From TMED23 sp964566055 (GTDB taxonomy: Bacteria; Pseudomonadota; Alphaproteobacteria; Rhodospirillales; UBA2165): DNA of 64,000 nucleotides. Below, piece by piece: positions 60,492 through 64,000 of the stretch. A program made the translations under genes and the position numbers. The stretch is taken from positions 43,579 through 107,578 of the forward strand of contig CAZMHI010000008.1 of the NCBI GenBank assembly GCA_964566055.1. The letters are read 5' to 3'. A model generated the notes under the pieces. That model did no database searches. It was not told the origin of the DNA and saw only the letters and a list, made by a program, of their open reading frames with translations. Position 1 is the stretch's first letter; each line of letters starts with the position of its first letter.

Positions 60492-61778
60492 ATGATCCGG
60501 TTTTTAAAAGAAGGCATCAGCCAGGAAGAAAAAGACGATGCCGACGCCAAGGTGCGGGAAACTGTCGAAAATATTCTCGATGACATCAAAGCGCGGGGCG
60601 ATGACGCGCTCAAAGACTACTCCGAGAAATTCGATAATTGGCGGCCGGATAATTTCCGGCTCAGCCGGGCTGAAATAGACGCTTGTTACGATCAAGTCAC
60701 CGAGCAAAATATCGAAGATATTAAATTTGCCCAGGCCCAAGTACGGGGCTTTGCCGAAATTCAAAAAGCGGCGCTCGTCGATGTCGAACAGGAAACTCTG
60801 CCCGGTGTTATTCTCGGTCATAGAAACATCCCTGTAAACTCGGTCGGCTGTTATGTGCCGGGTGGTAAATACCCGATGGTCGCCTCAGCCCATATGAGCG
60901 TGGTGACGGCTAAAGTCGCTGGCGTTAAGCGTATCGTTGCGTGCGCCCCCCCTTATGAAGGCAACCCGAGCCCGGCCATTGTGGTGGCCCAGGATATGGC
61001 GGGTGCCGATGAGATATACTGCCTGGGCGGCGTCCAGGCGATGGGCGCAATGGCCCTCGGCACCGGCGAGATTGGCGCCGTTGATATGCTGGTCGGCCCC
61101 GGCAATGCATTCGTGGCTGAAGCCAAACGGCAGCTCTTTGGCCGGGTTGGTATTGATTTGCTGGCAGGTCCGACCGAGACCCTGATCATTGCGGATGATA
61201 CCGTTGATGGCGAACTTTGCGCCGCTGATTTATTAGGACAGGCGGAACACGGACCGACCAGTCCGGCGGTTCTTTTGACGGACTCTGAAGCGCTCGCCCA
61301 AGAAACCATGAAAGAAGTTGAACGCCAGCTGGATATTTTACCGACCGGTGAAGTGGCGCGTGCGGCCTGGGAAACTTACGGCCAAGTGATTGTCTGTGAC
61401 AATGACGAAGAGATGCTTAGCGAAGCGGATCGCATTGCTTCCGAGCATGTTCAGGTGATGACCAAAGACCCGGATTACTTTTTGAACAATATGACCAATT
61501 ACGGTGCGTTGTTCTTAGGCCCTGAAACCAATGTCTCCTATGGCGACAAGGTGATTGGTACCAACCACACCCTGCCGACCAAAGGAGCCGGGCGTTATAC
61601 CGGCGGGCTTTGGGTCGGTAAATTTATCAAAACTCACACTTATCAGCGCGTCACCGAAGAAGCCTCAATAGAGGTTGGTAAATACTGCTCCAGGCTCTGC
61701 GCCCTCGAAGGCTTTGCCGGCCACAAGGAACAGGCCGACATCCGCCTCCGCCGCTACGCCGGCATTAATGAGGGATAA
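60492..61778 (+). CDS. Histidinol dehydrogenase-family (HisD-like) dehydrogenase
   Basis: A 428-residue zinc-dependent NAD dehydrogenase of the HisD fold. The conserved parts are GCYVPGGKYPMVASAHM, the AGPTETLIIADD loop, the zinc ligands in QAEHGP and near NHTLPT, the catalytic pair in SEHVQV and the C-terminal histidine in EGFAGHK. These match HisD chemistry (an alcohol to carboxylate two-step oxidation). It is far from any his gene and lies beside an ornithine cyclodeaminase-like gene, so a catabolic role like that of the sulphopropanediol dehydrogenase HpsN is more likely than histidine synthesis. The GAGGAGTGAG ribosome-binding site is good. Confidence 0.93.
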   Translation: MIRFLKEGISQEEKDDADAKVRETVENILDDIKARGDDALKDYSEKFDNWRPDNFRLSRAEIDACYDQVTEQNIEDIKFAQAQVRGFAEIQKAALVDVEQETLPGVILGHRNIPVNSVGCYVPGGKYPMVASAHMSVVTAKVAGVKRIVACAPPYEGNPSPAIVVAQDMAGADEIYCLGGVQAMGAMALGTGEIGAVDMLVGPGNAFVAEAKRQLFGRVGIDLLAGPTETLIIADDTVDGELCAADLLGQAEHGPTSPAVLLTDSEALAQETMKEVERQLDILPTGEVARAAWETYGQVIVCDNDEEMLSEADRIASEHVQVMTKDPDYFLNNMTNYGALFLGPETNVSYGDKVIGTNHTLPTKGAGRYTGGLWVGKFIKTHTYQRVTEEASIEVGKYCSRLCALEGFAGHKEQADIRLRRYAGINEG

Positions 61779-62089
61779 TTCGCTTTCAACCAGTCCGTCA
61801 CCCGCATAAAGTCCAGGGAGACGGGGTGTCTTCGATGAACTAAGCGGACATCGAGGATGTCGACGCAGAAATATTGATTTTTCAAGCAAATGGTGGCGGA
61901 TTGTGTTGTACCGATACAGGTGATGTGGAGAAAAAATTTCTAACAAAGCAATTGACGTTGTGCTGGAGATGTACAAACGTAAGTCTAATGCCGAGATGCA
62001 TATATTCGATCAGGCCAACCATTTTTTCTGGCTTGGTCATTCGAAGAAATTTATCAATCTTTTCACTTAGCACTTAGAGAAAGAGAAGA
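61779..62089 (+). other. Intergenic stretch with a possible gene remnant
   Basis: About 310 bases without an intact gene separate the HisD-like gene and the amidohydrolase. The first 80 bases contain a weak hairpin (TCTTCGATG near 61829 with CATCGAGGA near 61850). The second half contains the putative hydrolase remnant described separately. No tRNA, terminator with T run or insertion sequence end is visible. Confidence 0.5.
61925..62070 (+). pseudogene. Possible C-terminal remnant of an alpha/beta hydrolase
   Basis: A short open stretch without its own start reads VVLEMYKRKSNAEMHIFDQANHFF in part, which resembles the final strand and catalytic histidine region of BD-FAE/dienelactone-hydrolase-like esterases (typically AELHIFEKGGHGFG). 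It ends in TAG at 62068-62070, 20 bases before the amidohydrolase start. Upstream an in-frame stop at about 61922 breaks the frame. This is a weak, by-eye resemblance. Confidence 0.3.
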
Positions 62090-62959
62090 ATGACGTTTCA
62101 AATATCGGAAATCGACGAAATCATAGACGTTCATTGTCATGTGATATCGCCCGACCGCGAGAAATTCCCCTTAGCACCTCTCGGTGGGCGGCAAAGTGAC
62201 TGGTCGATGGAGCGACCGACGACGCCGGAACAGTTGATCGCGGCCATGGACAATGCGGGAGTCGCCAAAGCTGCGGTTGTCCAAGCCTCGACCGCTTACG
62301 GTCATGATTGCTCCTACGTAGCTGACTCTTTGAGACAATTCCCTGAAAGACTAACCGGTGTGTTTTCGATAGATCCTTTGGCACATGACGCTCTTGAGAA
62401 CATAGGGCACTGGACGTCTCGCGGCCTGACCGGCATGCGCGTTTTTACGACTGGGACAACCATGCCAGGCCAACAGACGTGGCTCGATGACGAAGCCGCT
62501 TACCCGACTTGGGAGGCCGCTGGTCAGCGCAATATTCCGATTTCGGTTCAAATGACCCTCAAAGGCGTTCCACTGCTAGAAAAAATTGTCCAACGCTTCA
62601 CTGACACAAAATTTCTTCTCGATCATCTGGCGCGCATTACACTGGACGACGGCCCCCCTTATGCTGCCGCCGCACCTCTGCTGACGCTCTCAAAATATCC
62701 AAACGTCTATCTTAAATTTACCAGCAGAACAGTGGAGCAATGCCATTTGGGTAAGGCGGATGCCAAATCCTTCCTTGCGATGATCCTGGAAAATTTTGGT
62801 GCCGAGCGAATGATGTGGGGGTCAAACTTTCCGGCCCATGATGATACTCTGGCTAACATCTTGCAGAACGCTTTGGACATTCTGCAACATGCCAGCCCAT
62901 CGGACCGCGGCAAAATACTAGGCGGAACCGCAAAACGAATTTATCCGTCGCTGGCCTGA
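62090..62959 (+). CDS. Amidohydrolase-family TIM-barrel hydrolase
   Basis: A 289-residue amidohydrolase of the amidohydrolase_2 (2-pyrone-4,6-dicarboxylate hydrolase/ACMSD-like) group. The metal motif DVHCHV lies near the start (about 13-18), the second strand region is KAAVVQASTAYGHDCSYVADSL and the last aspartate region is MMWGSNFPAHDD. These are family-typical. It starts 20 bases after the putative esterase remnant and is followed at 9 bases by a 4,5-dihydroxyphthalate decarboxylase-like gene. A lactone or ring-cleavage-product hydrolysis is plausible; the exact substrate is unknown. Confidence 0.92.
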   Translation: MTFQISEIDEIIDVHCHVISPDREKFPLAPLGGRQSDWSMERPTTPEQLIAAMDNAGVAKAAVVQASTAYGHDCSYVADSLRQFPERLTGVFSIDPLAHDALENIGHWTSRGLTGMRVFTTGTTMPGQQTWLDDEAAYPTWEAAGQRNIPISVQMTLKGVPLLEKIVQRFTDTKFLLDHLARITLDDGPPYAAAAPLLTLSKYPNVYLKFTSRTVEQCHLGKADAKSFLAMILENFGAERMMWGSNFPAHDDTLANILQNALDILQHASPSDRGKILGGTAKRIYPSLA

Positions 62960-62968
62960 GGACAGAAT

Positions 62969-63874
62969 ATGGCAGAGAACATTACAAACATAAGCGTCGC
63001 GCTTAAACGCTATCCAACGACGCAAACCTTGCTCACAGGTAAGATATCCTCGACATTGATGGAACTGGATTTTCAAGAGATTGAACCCATTCACGGTGCC
63101 TTTCGACCGATGGTACAACAGCAGGTTTTCGATGCGTGCGAGTTGGCCATATTTACTTTTTTGCAGGCTTGCACCTTTAAAAAACCGCTGGTTCTATTGC
63201 CTGTCGTTCTCGCGGCGCGGTTTCAGCACCCGTGTATCGTCTACAACAAGAACTTCCACGCCGAGCTGACACCAGCAATGTTGCCGGGCAAAAAGGTTGG
63301 GGTTCGGTCCTATTCACAAACGACGGGCGCATGGGTCAGGAACATTCTTTCCACCGAGCACGGTCTCCCTCTTGAAGAAATCGATTGGATCACTTTCGAA
63401 GGCGGGCATCTTGATGAATATATCGAGCCTGACTTCGTTACCAGAGCGCCCGAGGGTAGCAAGTTATTGCCCCAGCTAATGTCTGGTGAAGTAGATGCCG
63501 GAATTTTAGGAAATGATCTGCCCGACGACCCTTGCATTGAGGCGGTCATTCCCAATGCCAGGAATGAGGGGCGGGCCTCATTCGATAAAACCGGGTTGGT
63601 GCCGATCAATCACATGCTGGTCGTTAAACAGGATCTCGCCGATCAGCACCCCGAAATCGTTCGTGAATTATACCGGCTTTTTCGCGAGAGCAAACAGGCC
63701 GTGCTGGCAAACCCAGATGAGCCGGACCTCCGCCCCATCGGTTTCGAGGCGATCGCGCCGTCGCTGCAACAGGTCGTAGATTTAGCTGTACACCAAAAAC
63801 TGATCCCAGAGAAACTAAGTGTCGACGACTTATTCGCGAATGCCCGAAATATTCTTGGGACTGAGGCAGGCTAA
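62969..63874 (+). CDS. 4,5-dihydroxyphthalate decarboxylase-like / periplasmic-binding-fold protein
   Basis: A 301-residue protein of the Pht5-like family, which has a periplasmic-binding-protein fold but no signal peptide here. Matching blocks are VALKRYPTTQTLLTGKI, FDACELAIFTFLQA, LPGKKVGVRSYSQTTGAWVRNIL and LMSGEVDAGILGND. Characterised members decarboxylate 4,5-dihydroxyphthalate in aromatic catabolism. It follows the amidohydrolase by 9 bases. If the enzyme call holds, these two genes suggest decarboxylation of an aromatic acid followed by hydrolysis of a ring-cleavage product. A transport-related binding role is less likely because of the missing signal. Confidence 0.85.
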   Translation: MAENITNISVALKRYPTTQTLLTGKISSTLMELDFQEIEPIHGAFRPMVQQQVFDACELAIFTFLQACTFKKPLVLLPVVLAARFQHPCIVYNKNFHAELTPAMLPGKKVGVRSYSQTTGAWVRNILSTEHGLPLEEIDWITFEGGHLDEYIEPDFVTRAPEGSKLLPQLMSGEVDAGILGNDLPDDPCIEAVIPNARNEGRASFDKTGLVPINHMLVVKQDLADQHPEIVRELYRLFRESKQAVLANPDEPDLRPIGFEAIAPSLQQVVDLAVHQKLIPEKLSVDDLFANARNILGTEAG

Positions 63875-63913
63875 TAATTTTTCGCCAATGAATAATAAAG
63901 AAACCCAAAGATG

Positions 63914-63934
63914 GTTAATCCACAGCGGATTAAC
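63914..63934. repeat. Hairpin in the final intergenic stretch
   Basis: Eight-base arms GTTAATCC and GGATTAAC enclose ACAGC. It lies 40 bases after the decarboxylase-like gene. There is no T run after it, so it is not a typical terminator. The rest of the last 126 bases shows nothing else. Confidence 0.35.
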
Positions 63935-64000
63935 GCATTAGATTGAAGCACGCGCCCTTAATGTCCGCTTTTGATGCCGTGGACGGCTCCCACCCAACGG

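Noticed and set aside
1..64000. CRISPR arrays, tRNA and rRNA genes, insertion sequences, prophage
   Set aside because: No direct-repeat arrays, clover-leaf sequences, transposase or integrase motifs, or phage structural genes were seen on either strand.

Overview
The window reads as a stretch of chromosome from a free-living, probably marine alphaproteobacterium. The basis is gene content, not a phylogeny: a periplasmic nitrate reductase operon, two Liv-type ABC importers, a TAXI-type TRAP transporter, a fused indolepyruvate:ferredoxin oxidoreductase, class III CoA-transferase and many small catabolic enzymes of the VOC, cupin, M24 and hydroxypyruvate isomerase types. Base composition looks close to balanced by eye. 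I see no rRNA, tRNA, CRISPR array, phage or insertion sequence. Genes are packed tightly, many with 1-8 base overlaps, and most stop-to-start gaps are under 150 bases.

Layout. 1-2566: the end of a nap operon (napA 3' part, napB, napC) closed by a terminator. 2632-7398: an IclR regulator and an MBL-fold hydrolase, a RidA protein, and divergently a hydroxypyruvate isomerase-like protein with a flavoprotein. 7417-12085: a leftward six-gene catabolic cluster (D-2-hydroxyacid dehydrogenase-like, M24 peptidase-like, cupin, two VOC proteins, cNMP-binding protein) in which two members have lost the standard active-site residues of their families. 12209-22063: envelope and signalling genes (two PAS histidine kinases, MFS, HbpS-like, YihY/BrkB, OmpA lipoprotein). 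22186-27064: a complete livKHMGF importer. 27236-38819: the most unusual part, with two different reductive dehalogenase homologues (one with a small RdhB-like membrane anchor), a CoA-transferase, a CitE-like lyase, an alpha/beta hydrolase, a fused indolepyruvate:ferredoxin oxidoreductase and two EamA exporters. 38963-44182: a small protein, a periplasmic binding protein, a TPR/O-GlcNAc-transferase-like protein, a D-threonine aldolase-like enzyme and an orphan response regulator. 44242-49412: purC and a second Liv system without its binding protein but with a second hydroxypyruvate isomerase-like gene. 49523-52496: a TAXI TRAP transporter. 52593-63874: mixed catabolic genes, including an AprA/FrdA-like flavoprotein with its own ferredoxin, an SDR, an ornithine cyclodeaminase-like and a HisD-like dehydrogenase, and a phthalate-pathway-like pair.

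How it may work together (inference): solutes enter through the Liv and TRAP systems, are CoA-activated, cleaved, hydrolysed or oxidised, and some halogenated compounds may be reductively dehalogenated by the corrinoid/Fe-S enzymes using low-potential electrons, possibly from the indolepyruvate:ferredoxin oxidoreductase. Nitrate reduction is the visible respiratory option. The dehalogenase region and the cluster with altered active sites are the best candidates for undescribed biology. All family calls rest on motif recognition by eye, with no database search.
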